Origin: Spongilla lacustris
Lineage: Eukaryota > Porifera > Demospongiae > Spongillida > Spongillidae
Direction: 5' to 3'
Assembly (NCBI GenBank): GCA_949361645.1
Contig: OX442437.1
Span: 5,908,026-5,972,025, forward strand
Length of the DNA stretch: 64,000 nucleotides
Part shown: positions 1-10,705 of the stretch, in pieces
Numbering within the stretch: the first letter of the stretch is position 1
How the letters are laid out: each line of letters starts with the position of its first letter
Position numbers and translations under genes: made by a program
The notes under the pieces: model-generated
Told to the model about the DNA's origin: nothing
The model's database searches: none
What the model saw: only the letters and a program-made list of their open reading frames with translations

Positions 1-3
1 GCT

Positions 4-86
4 CACACACACACACATGCACACACACACACCACACACACACACACACACAAACAACACACACACACACCATACACACACACACA
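4..86. repeat. (CA)n microsatellite
   Basis: Imperfect CA dinucleotide array at the left edge. It lies in the intron or flank just downstream of the last visible exon of the coiled-coil gene on the - strand. Confidence 0.95.
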
Positions 87-97
87 GGTACATGTAC

Positions 98-1070
98 CTT
101 ATATTGCAGGTTTGCATTTTCCTCTTCCAACAGCTCCCTCGTTGCATCCATTTTTGCCTTTTGATCCAGGAGTGCTTCTTGCTTCTGCCCTTCAAAGATG
201 GCCGCCCCTTCTCCACTGAGGTACACAAGTTCTGCACATAGAAGGAAACAGTGGGAGGTGGTCACAGGAACACACAAGGTTTAGACATGGCTCACTTTTC
301 TCCCTCAGCTTTATCACCTTGTCCGTAGCAGCCTCCAGCTCTTGTTGGACTGCACTCTTCTGTTCCACCTCCTGTGTCCTTGTGCCATGCTTTGCCATCC
401 TTTCCCTGTATTTGATGCTTAGGCTTTCCAGAGACATCCGGGCCTGCTTGTGTCTACGGAGCTTCAGGCGATGCCCCTCAATAATAGAAGCCTTTGATTC
501 TATCTCCTTTTGGAACAGGGCACATTCAGCTCCAGTGGCCACCGCCTCATCCTTGGCAAGGCAGATGGCCTTTGTTGTGGAAGTGATCTGGCGCTGAATT
601 GCCGACAAGTGTTCCTTTTCTAAAACAAAAATAAAGTTACAGTCAAAGCAATTAAGGCTTACCTTTCTGAAGTTCTTCCTACAAAAGGAAGTGAGAAAAA
701 TATGGGGGGTTGCTATGATCAACGCGTCCTACCGAGGCTAATTTACCTTCAGTTTCAGTGCTGCGGCTTCTTTGCTGTGCAATTCGCTAAACTGAGCTTC
801 TTGAGCGTTCACCAATTCGCTGGCTAGCTCGGGAAAAGTCTGGTCTGGGTCTGGTAGATATTCGAACGGATAGACGCGGAAATCCAAGCCTAACCGCTCA
901 TTTACGTGGGGCACATCCGTTGAACTGTCAGCTGTTTGTTGGAAATCTAGCGTATCAGTATCACAAGGTGCAGTGAAGTCCAGACTTTCAGACGAAAACC
1001 TCGGACCATTTAGACTTCTGAACTCTTCCAGCAGCGCGTGTAACCCTTGGTAATTTCCCACCTTCTCCAT
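98..1070 (-). CDS. Coiled-coil protein, 5' part, four exons, runs off the left edge
   Basis: I do not recognise the family with certainty. The start is the ATG at 1070. Exons that keep one reading frame with GT-AG borders are 1070-747, a 16-nt micro-exon 678-663, 619-296 and 231-98; the frame only closes if the micro-exon (encoding EELQK) is included. A donor follows position 98, so the gene continues outside the window. The first ~85 residues are acidic and low in structure; after that the protein is a heptad-rich, charged coiled coil (for example KEIESKASIIEGHRLKL and QQELEAATDKVIKLREK). It could be a CCDC122-like protein by general pattern, but this is a weak guess. It shares a 72-bp gap with the divergent ceramidase gene, so the two probably use one bidirectional promoter. 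Confidence 0.72.
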
Positions 1071-1142
1071 CTGCGTACTGTATGTATGTTTACTGTGAGC
1101 GTATTTAAAAAGCTGACTATAGGCCTACAGCGATCGAATAAT
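1071..1142. promoter_or_regulatory. Putative bidirectional promoter / shared 5' UTRs
   Basis: Only 72 bp separate the start codons of the coiled-coil gene (-) and the ceramidase gene (+). No TATA-like box is obvious. The transcription starts must lie within this gap, or the 5' UTRs must overlap the neighbouring gene. Confidence 0.5.
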
Positions 1143-2338
1143 ATGCCTGTACTGCAAGACTTCTTGCCGGGAAGCTCCGACGTGGACTGGTGCGAGACAA
1201 ATTATGCCCGCTCCAAATACCTCGCTGAATACTATAACACAGTGAGCAGCACCTGGCATTTATTCCGCCGAATGTGAATAACCCTGTCCTCTCCATGTGT
1301 ACGTTCGTGCGCGCGTTAATAATAGATCAGCAATGCGGGCTTTTTGGTACTGCCTGCTTTGGCTATGTAAGTTTCTACGGTAACAACATTGCGTTCTAAC
1401 TGTGCCCCGTCTATTGCAGATATCTCTTTCGCTCGTACTCTAAACACGTCAATCCAGGTATCGATGTCATCTGGATACTAATGATCGTGGTGGGACTGGG
1501 CTCCGCCTACTTTCACGGCACACTTAGTTTCGCGGGTCAGCTTATCGACGAGTTGGCAATCGCTTGGGTGTTGCTGGCGTCGTTTGCTATATGGACACCT
1601 AAACATATGCTCCCGGAGCTATTTCGCCGAGATAGGTGCGTGCATGCAGGCTTTCCGTGTTTGTTTTCTTTGTTTGTTAGTTTATCCTAAACGGTTTGTG
1701 GGTGTGTGGGTGTGTGTGTTTGACCAATGTTTGCGTAATTGCAATACATGTAAAGGCTACACTCAGTAGCCTGGATGTTAGGTTAGATTGTACCATGCAC
1801 ATACAAATGACATCCTCATTCCCTAGGAAGAAGTTGGTCCAGGTTATGACATTAGTTGGATTGCTGGCCACAGTCCTCGCGTTCATCAAGCCCATAGCCA
1901 ACGCCTTTGTCCTCATCAGCATCTCCATCCCAGTAGCAGCCATCTTGAGTTTGGAAATGCAGAGGTAAAGAGATGATCTCAGGATATAACTTGCCCAACC
2001 ACACACCCATTTTACCCCCCCCCCCCCCCCCCCCCAGGTGTCAGGACCCCAGGGCTTGGAGGCTGCTATGGATCAGCGTGGTGCTCCTGGCCATGGCCCT
2101 GGGGGCGTGGCTGAGCGACAAGTTCTGCTGCTCGATGTGGCTCTCCCTCGGGTTCCCCTACCTGCACAGCATCTGGCACGTGCTGATACTTGCGTGTGCA
2201 TACCTGGCATCCGTGCTCTGTGCCTACCTGTACGCAGTGCAAGAGACGCCCCACCTCAAACCATGCATCGCTTTCTGGCCTTTGGGGCTAGGACGTGGCA
2301 TCCCGTATGTGCACATTGCGGTGCACACTGTGGCTTGA
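1143..2338 (+). CDS. ACER2: Alkaline ceramidase (ACER1/ACER2-like), complete, five exons
   Basis: Integral membrane hydrolase of the CREST superfamily that cleaves ceramide to sphingosine and fatty acid in the ER/Golgi. Exons 1143-1241, 1326-1366, 1420-1635, 1827-1964 and 2038-2338 have GT-AG borders and give one frame of 264 codons plus stop, close to the usual length of ACER1/2 (known family size about 265-275). Family motifs in order: [19 protein letters not shown] near the N terminus, GSAYFHGTL carrying the first zinc-ligand His, QLIDELA, hydrophobic membrane segments, LSDKFCC, then [12 protein letters not shown] with the HxxxH zinc pair, and a C-terminal FWP...GIPYV as in ACER2. The acceptor of the last exon sits behind an uninterrupted run of C. 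All catalytic residues expected for the family are present, so I infer an active enzyme. The ACER2 rather than ACER1 assignment rests on the C-terminal motif only. Confidence 0.9.
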
Positions 2339-2722
2339 AACACACACTCCATTCTAAGACCCATGGCAGTGACTTTTATCATTTTGGAGCACACTCATGT
2401 ACCAAAAGTTCATCATTTAGGATCACATGCAGTCACTCATGTGACCCTATGTTGTGTTATCGCCAACTGTGTGCACCATTATGTGTGATAACATCATTGA
2501 GTCAAAAAAAAGCTACTTTCACCTCTGAACCCCCATCTCCAACATGCAAACTCTCCAACTTGATGAACTGATTATTATTTTTCTGATAGACTGCAGGATT
2601 CAAAAAGCGCTCCTATTGTGACACCTAGACATGTGTATACAATACACCACAACATACACACAATAGTGACCAGACATCCGATTCACAACACAAACACAAC
2701 TTCTTACCTGTGGGCATGAATA
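2339..2722. other. Convergent intergenic spacer
   Basis: Lies between the 3' ends of the ceramidase (+) and the F-box gene (-). AT-rich with a few CA steps. I see no gene in it. Confidence 0.6.
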
Positions 2723-4411
2723 TCATGAGGAGGTCAGCTGGGTGCACAAAGGGGTGCCCACCACAGCCTTGAACTCCACTTCCTTTGATCCACTCTTCCA
2801 GTCAAAGAAGAGAGCCAGGGGCCAGAGATCAGAATAGATATGTCCAACTGCACTCAGCCACTCCTCACATAGTGGAGCATAGAAGCTGAACCGTGATGCA
2901 ACGACTTTCTCAGGAACGAAGTCCGGTCCCCCTACGCTATGCTCCATGATCACCTGCCCCCCATGGGTGGTGACCACAGCGCACACACCGCACATGTCGC
3001 TGGCTAGGACGGCATAGACCGTGCCCATTGCCACGCACCTCATGTCAGGTGTGTGCCCCCGCCACGCCAGCTTGGTGCACGCTTCCCTCTTGCACGTCTG
3101 CAGGTTCCAGACATGGAGTGTGCCCCTGCACACCATCCCCAGGAGGCTGCGGTCGTGGGACATACACAAGACGGCACCACAGGTGGGCTGGGTGTAGAAG
3201 AGGTTGTCCTGGGCGCAGTCGTCGCTGTCATCCGCACTGCCATCTCGGTCCTGCCTATTCAAGTCCTGAGGGTGGTGGTGGTGGTAAGGGGTGAGGATGC
3301 TGAGGGGCTTGGAGAGCCTACCATCTGGCAGGAAGGCGTGGACCGCTACGGGGTAGTCCTGGGAGGACACGGATTTGAGCCTGTGCACGGCGACGCAGTT
3401 CCCCACTTGGAGGAGGACGCGGTGTGTAGTGCAGAACCCAGTACTGTCCCGCGCCTCGCACTCGGATACAAGCGTGATTCTCCCGCTGAGGCAGAAGCGG
3501 CGCGCGGTGGCCTCGCCTGGCGGCTTCATGTGTTCTAGGGAGACTGGGTAGACCATCCTCCGCGGGTTGATGGCCCCCCTCTGGAGCTTCACAACGTGGA
3601 CGTCCCACACCTCGCAGTCGCCTTCAGCGTCGGCCACCATTGCTACGAGGTGACACCTGTGGCAGAATGCGATGCTGAAGAACCCTTCCCCTGCGGGTTC
3701 GTCTTCCCACTGGTCCAGCTCCGGATCGTCTTCTTCCGTGCTGCAACCGATCCACTTCCCGTCGACCTGTTTCCACAGTAGGTAGCGGTCGGATGCGGCC
3801 GCCCATTTGACGCGGCCGCTGCGGGAAGGGACGATGAAGCGCGCCACCTGCACCACGCAAGAGGGAGACTTGGCCTTCTCGACTAAAATCTCCGCTGACC
3901 CGTTTATTTCCCTGTATTTCAGCAGCACGCCGTTTCCGGCGTAGACGTAGGAATACGTCAAATGGCTCTTGGACACTGAGACGGTTGCTGGTACGAGCGC
4001 GCGAATCATGTTGTTCTGCTTGAAGCCGGCGATGCAGAGAGATTTGAGCGTCCCATACTGTTGCCGTAGCACTTCGCTGCGTGTATTCTGACAGAGGCCC
4101 AGTCGCTTGGAGAACCGTTCCCAGTAGGTATCGCAGTGATGAGTAATTACTTCGTTCCACTTCTTGTTCACGAGGAGGGAGCTCAACACGTCCGCAAATG
4201 GAAGACAGCAGATAATCTTTTGTGCGAGGCTGGGCGGGAGACAGGCGATGAAGTCCTTGTAAAGAAGCTCTTTGAGGTATTCTAGAATCTCCAGTTGGTG
4301 CTGGTAGGGAGTAAGCTTGATGAGGTCCTTCACACCTTTTACTTTGGACGGTCCGTCGAAGGATGTAAATTCGTCAATGAACCCTTTAGAAAGTGACTGT
4401 ACCCCACCCAT
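2723..4411 (-). CDS. F-box protein with C-terminal propeller-like region (FBXW-like)
   Basis: A single open frame of 562 codons from the ATG at 4411. Residues ~50-100 (LLYKDFIACLPPSLAQ then LLVNKKWNEVI and YWERFSKRLGL) match the F-box pattern, with the helix order and the upstream LL-x-x-DF seen in FBXW2-type proteins. The rest has spaced beta-rich blocks ending in W-D or W-N pairs (CEVWDVHV, LHVWNLQT), which suggests degenerate WD repeats forming a substrate-binding propeller. F-box proteins are SCF ubiquitin-ligase receptors; that role is inferred. There is a His run and an acidic low-complexity linker near residues 380-400. Just before the stop the next frame also reads protein-like and runs to a good donor (GTAAG near 2708), so the annotated C terminus may be wrong and a small extra exon or frameshift is possible. 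The FBXW2 relation is tentative. Confidence 0.72.
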   Translation of the reverse strand: MGGVQSLSKGFIDEFTSFDGPSKVKGVKDLIKLTPYQHQLEILEYLKELLYKDFIACLPPSLAQKIICCLPFADVLSSLLVNKKWNEVITHHCDTYWERFSKRLGLCQNTRSEVLRQQYGTLKSLCIAGFKQNNMIRALVPATVSVSKSHLTYSYVYAGNGVLLKYREINGSAEILVEKAKSPSCVVQVARFIVPSRSGRVKWAAASDRYLLWKQVDGKWIGCSTEEDDPELDQWEDEPAGEGFFSIAFCHRCHLVAMVADAEGDCEVWDVHVVKLQRGAINPRRMVYPVSLEHMKPPGEATARRFCLSGRITLVSECEARDSTGFCTTHRVLLQVGNCVAVHRLKSVSSQDYPVAVHAFLPDGRLSKPLSILTPYHHHHPQDLNRQDRDGSADDSDDCAQDNLFYTQPTCGAVLCMSHDRSLLGMVCRGTLHVWNLQTCKREACTKLAWRGHTPDMRCVAMGTVYAVLASDMCGVCAVVTTHGGQVIMEHSVGGPDFVPEKVVASRFSFYAPLCEEWLSAVGHIYSDLWPLALFFDWKSGSKEVEFKAVVGTPLCTQLTSS

Positions 4412-4791
4412 AATTTGCAGCAGCCGCTAGTTTCTGTTGCTTTCAGAGTGGCGGCGTACGTTCTCACTTCTGTCAAACTCATGAATTAAAAAACCGTAGA
4501 TAATAGAGTTACATGTGGTATGCAACTCGAATAATTAAAGTTTAATATCGGAGTTAAACCACAAAGTGCTATTATAGCATTCTTGGGTTTAGGCTTAATG
4601 ATACCGACCCCAAATTTCCACCCGGAACACGAATCCGGAATTATACACCCCGGATAGCGTCTCGACACTCCTCATTGCACCAAACGTCGAAAAAATACGC
4701 CTAAAGTGTAAATGACTCCTCCTAGGCATATATAATATGACGTGAATTCCATAAGTCACGTGTAGTTGTTGAAGTGAGAAAGCTCGCTCGC
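4412..4791. other. Intergenic spacer
   Basis: AT-rich sequence between the F-box gene start and the integrase-like gene. Nothing recognisable apart from possible promoter sequence for either gene. Confidence 0.5.
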
Positions 4792-5740
4792 ATGGATAAG
4801 GATGAATTCAGTATTGCCGAGGTCGAGTCATGTCATGCTGGGATTGGAGGTAAAACATTATTCAGTACGATAATTGTATACCTGTGTGTGTACATTTAGG
4901 ACGCCACTTAGGCAGAGATAAAACCATTCAAAAAAATATCCAGTCATTTCTTCTGGAAAAAAATAAAGATAAAAGAATATTTGTATAAAACTGCGACAAG
5001 TGCCAGAGAACTAATGCTAAGTTTCCAAAGTCCAATGCTGAGCTGCATCCTATTGTTCCAATATGCCAAATGTTTGCCTGGCGCCAGGTCGGTGACTTCG
5101 TGTGGAGGTAAATGTATAATATAAATCTCAACACATATATTCTAGCAATAGGTTGGTATCTGATCAACCCCATTGATCCTTTGCCCACCACCTCAAAAGG
5201 TAGAATAAGTATATGTGGTCACTTTAGTAGATTATTTCAGCAAGTGGCCTGCATGAAGCTGCTCCACTGAAGGATAAGATTGCAGCAAGTATAGCACTCT
5301 TCATGTTTGAAACTTTCTGCAGGTATGTGAATGATTTGGGAAAATAATGCATGGAAGATTTTAATTGATTGCATGCATCATGTGCACATGGATCATTGCA
5401 TGTTATTATGTATTAGGTTTTGATGCTCTGAAGTTAATTATCATTTTGGACCCGCAAGGCAGAGAATTTATTAATAAAGTTATAGAGGAGCTCTTTCATC
5501 TGACGGCTCAAACCCATCATAACGTTTCTTCAGCGTACCACCCTCAGACACACGGATTAACTGAATGGTTTGATCAAACATTGCAAGCAAGTCTTATTAA
5601 AGTCGTGAACAGCAGCCAAGACGACTGGGATGAACATCTCACTGATTCTCACAGCTGTTCTATTTGCTTATCGAACCAGCATACAGAAGGTCACAATGCT
5701 TACTCCTTTTGAAATCATGTACTGTCGGTAAGTATAAAAT
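4792..5740 (+). pseudogene. Ty3/gypsy-type integrase gene, apparently spliced, decayed
   Basis: Pieces of a retroviral-type integrase appear in order. The H2C2 zinc region starts at the ATG at 4792 (SCHAGIGG, then RHLGRDKT after a 50-nt GT-AG gap at 4850-4899), continues with CDKCQRTNAKFPKSN around 5000, and the core follows: TLVDYFSKWP near 5220, AAPLKDKIAASIALF near 5260, DPQGREFINK near 5450 and SSAYHPQTHGLTE near 5530, ending at FEIMYCR by 5740. A second GT-AG gap (5323-5416) interrupts the core between FETFC and the DALK block. Several one- to four-base frameshifts (near 4931, 4985, 5235 and 5420) break the frame. Retrotransposon integrases normally have no introns, so this may be a relic of a domesticated integrase gene; alternatively the gaps are chance insertions that happen to look like introns. 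Confidence 0.62.
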
Positions 5741-6852
5741 GCATGCAGGTACATTACTTTTGTTTCATGAGCTACCATGTGCATTTATACAGAAAGAAGC
5801 ACCCAAAGCAATGTTCTAACTGTTAGAGCAATGCCTGTTCAACAGCAAACTGGAGGAGTGGACTGTATGTTATTTGCCATTGTTTTGCCTACCATGCTGC
5901 ATTGGGGGAAAATTTAGGTGAGGTGACATTTGAACAAAAAAATCTTCATCCAACATTTGGTGCACTGTTTTGAGCAGAATTGCCAAGACTAAGCCGGCAA
6001 TAATTTTCTTCACTGACTCCATGAATCCATTACAGTAAAAAGGAACAAAACCGAGCGTTTCAGGATACATGTGATGTGCACATGTAGGCTGCCAGAATCA
6101 TCTGATTACAATGCAATATAGTGTGATCATTACCAACAGTGGTACCATTTCCGCTGCATGAACATTCAGCAGAAAGGTGTTCCTGCGGCATCATGCCGGG
6201 TTGCATGTGCATTATTTGTCAATCTGTATAACTAGCAAGCAGACTGTGATATTTGTCTTTGTCAGTGTTTGTTCATTTTCTATATTCAGATATAGAAATG
6301 AATGAACACACATAAATACCTTTATTTGCTATCTCTGCCCAGAAAGTATGGCCATGATGGTGGAAAAACCAACGGGGAGTTATTTATAACTATGGCTATT
6401 ACCACTTCCCAAGGCAGCAGTCAATTTTGTCTAGGTAGATAACAGGAGAATCGATGTACGCCTTGGCAAGATTGACTGGGGAGTTAATATATAACTTCCA
6501 GGAGTCACTTCAGTTTATCAGGGGGGAGTCATATATGCCTATAGGCGTGAATGACTGGGGAGTTATATATGCCTAGGCGTGAATGACTGGGGAGTCTTTG
6601 GTGACTATGACACCTGTTGGCTCGTCCCCAATCCCTTTCGGGGACGAGGCGCCTCCGGCGCCGTACTTCCACCCTTGCGGACATCGTGGACTTTTAACAT
6701 GATTCATTGTTATTTTAGGCTCCCTGATCCAATTTAAACGCGGTTAGGCGTTGCTGGTACAAGTACAGTAGGAAAAAGTAAATAAAAACATTCTTTATAG
6801 GAGAAAGTTGTGGCATATAGGATTGAACTGGATTGGTGGTGTAAAAAGCACG
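5741..6852. other. No gene seen; degenerate GGGGAGT repeats and two short hairpins
   Basis: From 6370 to 6600 the phrase ACTGGGGAGTTATATATGCC recurs in varied form. At about 6628-6665 there are two GC-rich hairpins side by side (CGTCCCC/GGGGACG and GGCGCC/GGCGCC). No coding potential is visible. Confidence 0.5.
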
Positions 6853-7049
6853 AAAACAAGATTTGACAGAAATTGGACCGAGAAAATAGTGGTCTCGTAC
6901 CCAGACCCTTATTCCCACAGCTGCGGATGGATTACATCACCGCTACGTGAAAGAGAGGGTCTGGTGCATAGATCGAACTTTTTGGTTCAGGACATTATCA
7001 CTCCCTCCATCATCCGTATAAACAAGGCCCTGGGCATTGATTAGTTACC

Positions 7050-7200
<151 letters not shown>

Positions 7201-7209
7201 TCAGCTTAC

Positions 7210-7449
7210 CTGATCTTTCATTAAAGCTATTGGAGAAACAACTACAACGATACTACCTTCGCGGTGATAGAGGTCATCAAAGGCGTAAGGTAGAACTGCG
7301 TAACACAACGACTTTCCACTTCCAGTAGGCGAGGAGATAAATACGTCATTGCCTTCCATAAAGGTCCTGATAGCCAATAGCTGCTTGTCACGCACGCTGG
7401 AATAACCAAGTCTTTGGGATGCACGAATAATAACAGCAGTCCCCGACAT
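7210..7449 (-). CDS. RecQ-family helicase, first exon only (partial)
   Basis: From the ATG at 7449 the frame encodes a start like RecQ helicases: an aromatic/Q region (LGYSSVRDKQLLAIRTF), Walker A (SSPTGSGKSLCY) and motif Ia (VVVVSPIALMKDQ), ending at a canonical donor (CAG|GTAAGC, exon end 7210). RecQ proteins are ATP-driven 3'-5' DNA helicases. Downstream of the donor there is only a TG array and the inverted-repeat arm, and no further helicase motif is visible, so this is either a truncated copy or a gene whose next exons were lost. Motif Ia lacks one residue compared with the usual SPLIALMKDQ. Confidence 0.7.
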
Positions 7450-8529
7450 TCTAATCGTCGCTGCTTGATTCATTATTGCTATGGAATGCAATTAATTACA
7501 CGATGACGACACTTATGACGACACAATAATTGGCATAACATTCAGAACCGATCTATGCACCAGACGTAGCGGTGATGTAATCCATCCGCAGCTGTGGGAA
7601 TTAGGGTCTGGGTACGAGACTAGGAAAATCCTATATTTAGCACATTCCTCCAGCATTCCCCAGTCCAATTTCTGTCATATCTTGCTTATCTCTGATGAAA
7701 CTACCACTTGCTTTCATGTTGAAACCCGACACACCGTAAAACTATTTTTCACGACTGATGAGAACTTGGCCAAAGAATCGATAGCTACCCAGCTTTTACC
7801 CCACAAACAAAATTCGTGCACAGTTTTGCATCAATTCCACGGACAAAATATCAATTTAACAAAAAAAACAAACTCTATAACTTCTTCGGAGAATCGATTG
7901 ATAGCTCCAACACTGATCACATAGGCAGTTATCTTCGCAGAGCTTTATAGATATTAATCGACTCCAAGAAATCCACCCCATGCAACACCTTCTCTGAGGT
8001 GCGAATACCTCGGATAGGCCGCGCGTTCTGATTAAACCATAGATTAATAACCTTACGGAACGGGATTGGAAACGCAATACATTGCCAATCAGTCTATTAT
8101 CATAGTTTCGCTCGCGCGTATGATGTAATTATAATCGATAGGCAGGCTATGAGACTCTTTCCCAAGATAACCATTTATATAGAGCAGCACACAATACCTG
8201 GAACCAGGCAGAGCCAATTTGGGGATAGGTTGTTTAGAGGGAAGGGTTGCCGACAGAGAGGCCAGGCCCGTAGGCTGGGGGGGGGGGGGTCGGTGGGTTC
8301 GGTCGACCCCCCCCCGCTCGTCAGAACTAGTTCCGCTTGCCATCAAAATAATTTATTCATAACTTCTACACATGTAGCTATAGCCCGCGAGAATGAGATA
8401 ACAATACATGCAGGCTTAGCAACCGCGGGACATCCATTCTAAAATGGGACGCCCACGTCCCGCCCACAACAAACAGCAGCGGCGGAACAGGGGGAGGGCC
8501 GTGAATTAAATTACGGGTTCCGTGCAACT

Positions 8530-8578
8530 ATGGGTAAAAGTTCCGCATACGATCAAGAATTGCGGAACTTTTACCCAT
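8530..8578. repeat. Hairpin with 18-bp perfect arms
   Basis: ATGGGTAAAAGTTCCGCA at 8530-8547 is the exact reverse complement of 8561-8578, with a 13-nt loop. Possible small MITE or a foldback end. Confidence 0.85.
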
Positions 8579-8587
8579 GCATACTGT

Positions 8588-8651
8588 TAGTTGGGCGTAG
8601 CCCGACCTTCGCGTATTGGCGGATACGCGAAGGTCGGGCTATGCCCAACTA
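8588..8651. repeat. Hairpin with 29-bp arms (MITE-like)
   Basis: 8588-8616 and 8623-8651 are inverted copies with one mismatch and a 6-nt loop. The outermost TA on each side could be a TA target duplication, as in Tc1/mariner-type MITEs. Only 9 bp separate it from the preceding hairpin. Confidence 0.85.
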
Positions 8652-9625
8652 GCATATACTGTTACATGTAGTCATTTGAGTTGCATACGATAAATCGCCC
8701 GGAAGTTGCCCCGTGTATGCCAGCCTTTAGACTCGCAACTCGCAAGCCAGACCTACATGTACTTCATTATTGAACGGGAACACAAACTGGGCTATATCCA
8801 TGTTTCTATGCAATTATGCTATGTTTTGTGGTTGAAAAATTGCAATAACTTACATGTACCTGGAGGAAGAAGTGTCTGCACAACAGTAAGTTGCTGCTCT
8901 AGATGGTGCCTAGCTCTCCTGGCTTTCATGCAGATGTCAATGTCAATGGAGACAGTCAGGTTAGTGCATTGGCGTTTTTGCCTTAAGCTTCTTTGACAAC
9001 CTCCCTTGTCGAAACATTTTCTAAATAAAAATAAAATTTTAATTTTTTGCTCGCATATCGAGGGGTGTAAGTTAGCTATCACTAAGTAAAAAGATTTTCC
9101 AATCCTACCACGTTCCCCATCCACCTTCCTTCTTCTTATAAAACTACTTTTGGGGCCGATTCCTTGAACCGTAAAGGTACAAGGATTGTCGAAAGGCGGG
9201 AGGTATTTTAAGCGTAGTTTTGCGTTTGAAGCTATTGATCTTTACGATTATAAAACTGGTTGTCTTGAAACCACCACTACGTCCCCATACATTCACTGTG
9301 CTTGCTCTGACGCTATCTTTCGTTGCCTGATCATGTTGCCTGTTGCCACAGTAGTTGACGAAAAAATTGTACTTCGCTTTCGCACCGCTTTTCGCGCGCT
9401 TTTGTCATCGTACACAGCCCAAAGTTTAAACGATGCCTAAAAAGAACCAACTACGAGGGTAGAAAACCATCTAGGAAGTTTAGGAAATCATCATCCCCTT
9501 CTTTTAACTTGTCTCTGAGCAAAAGTAATTAGATTCATGCGAAACTATGACGACACATTGCGTTGAATTGGAATGGATATAGCGTTTCCAATCCCGTTCC
9601 GTAAGGTTATTAATCTATGATTAAA

Positions 9626-10207
9626 CCAAGCGTAATTCACTCACTGAATAATTTATTGTGCCCACATACCCACAGAGAGTGACATTGTAGGTTGAAAGGG
9701 GGGTTCGTCCGTCCGAACCCCCGAATCGCTGCGTACGCCCCTGCAAGCAAAGCACTTTTAAAAATTCTTAAAAAATTTATATCGTGTGAATGCTCGCCCG
9801 GAATGTATATACAAGTATAAATCCTAATTCAGTCTGGCGGCTTGAATTATGGCTCACGAACTCATTTGCCACTGCGAGCGCAAAGGTCTTAAATATCTAT
9901 ATGTCTTCTTTGTGCACATATACATAAATCATGCACCAGTTTATCGGCCGAGTTAGACTTCTAGTCGAGAGATAATCATTTGGAAATTCCGAGTCCAAAT
10001 TGTGATCTTCGTCAAGTCCTGGAAGGCTGCTTTGTAAGAAGGTACTTCAAAATATCCGGCCGAATCCAAAAACGTGTTCGTACTGTAAAGTTGTGGCATC
10101 GTCGCAGCGCAGAACACAGCACCTCTGATGTGCATGTGAGATATGCCCCCCAAAAACAAAATTTGTGTGTGTGTGTGTGGGGGGGGCCGCCTTGTAGCGG
10201 TACATAT
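9626..10207. other. No gene seen
   Basis: Mixed AT-rich sequence with a short TG/G run at about 10167-10187. Open frames here are short and unlike any family I know. Confidence 0.5.
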
Positions 10208-10527
10208 ACAAGATATAAAAATTTAATATAAATAAATTGGAGATGTAGGATTTCTTTTAAAAGTATCAAATTGTGTAAAAAGTAAGGAAACAAGGGATTC
10301 CGGAATTAATTTATACAATTATGAATGTATAATTATTAGATAGCTACATTTAGCATGCACAGAATAAAAGGGGGCTATATGCTAAATGTAGGTATCTAAT
10401 AATTATACATTCATAATTGTATAAATTAATTCCGGAATCCCTTGTTTCCTTACTTTTTACACAATTTGATACTTTTAAAAGAAATCCTACATCTCCAATT
10501 TATTTATATTAAATTTTTATATCTTGT
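10208..10527. repeat. Large near-perfect inverted repeat, 148-bp arms
   Basis: 10208-10355 and 10380-10527 are inverted copies with about one mismatch and only a 24-nt spacer. The high arm identity suggests a recent foldback insertion or inverted duplication. Confidence 0.92.
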
Positions 10528-10607
10528 TTTATTGATTTTTTTTGGGGGTCTTAAAACGTTATACAGGGAGTACTAATCTTTTTTTTTTTTTCTGTTGGGT
10601 TTCTTAG

Positions 10608-10705
10608 GATTTGCCTGATATTGAGCTAGCTTGTTTGGAGGCTAAAATCAGTTCTCGATTTTGATCGTAGTAGGCCTTCATGCTATCCTTCTTACTCTCA
10701 GAATC
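10608..10705 (-). pseudogene. Partial copy of the lysine-rich ORF at 12.9 kb
   Basis: About 95 bp here closely match 12942-13040 in the same orientation, which is the C-terminal half of the small basic ORF at 12883-13212. Small indels remove the reading frame, so this is a broken second copy. Confidence 0.7.

Larger units (their letters stand above)
8033..9625. mobile_element. Putative DNA transposon with ~43-bp terminal inverted repeats
   Basis: The block beginning TTAAACCATAGATTAATAAC at 8033-8076 is repeated in inverted form at about 9583-9625. The 1.5 kb between them holds two hairpins (separate entries) and short frames that I do not recognise, including a + strand frame at 9186-9440. 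No transposase motif is visible, so it would be non-autonomous or badly decayed. Confidence 0.5.

Noticed and set aside
3028..3538. Open frames antisense to the F-box gene
   Set aside because: Shadows of a GC-rich coding exon with no recognisable motif.
6620..6670. Two GC-rich hairpins resembling a bacterial terminator
   Set aside because: No T run, no bacterial gene nearby, and the context is animal non-coding DNA.
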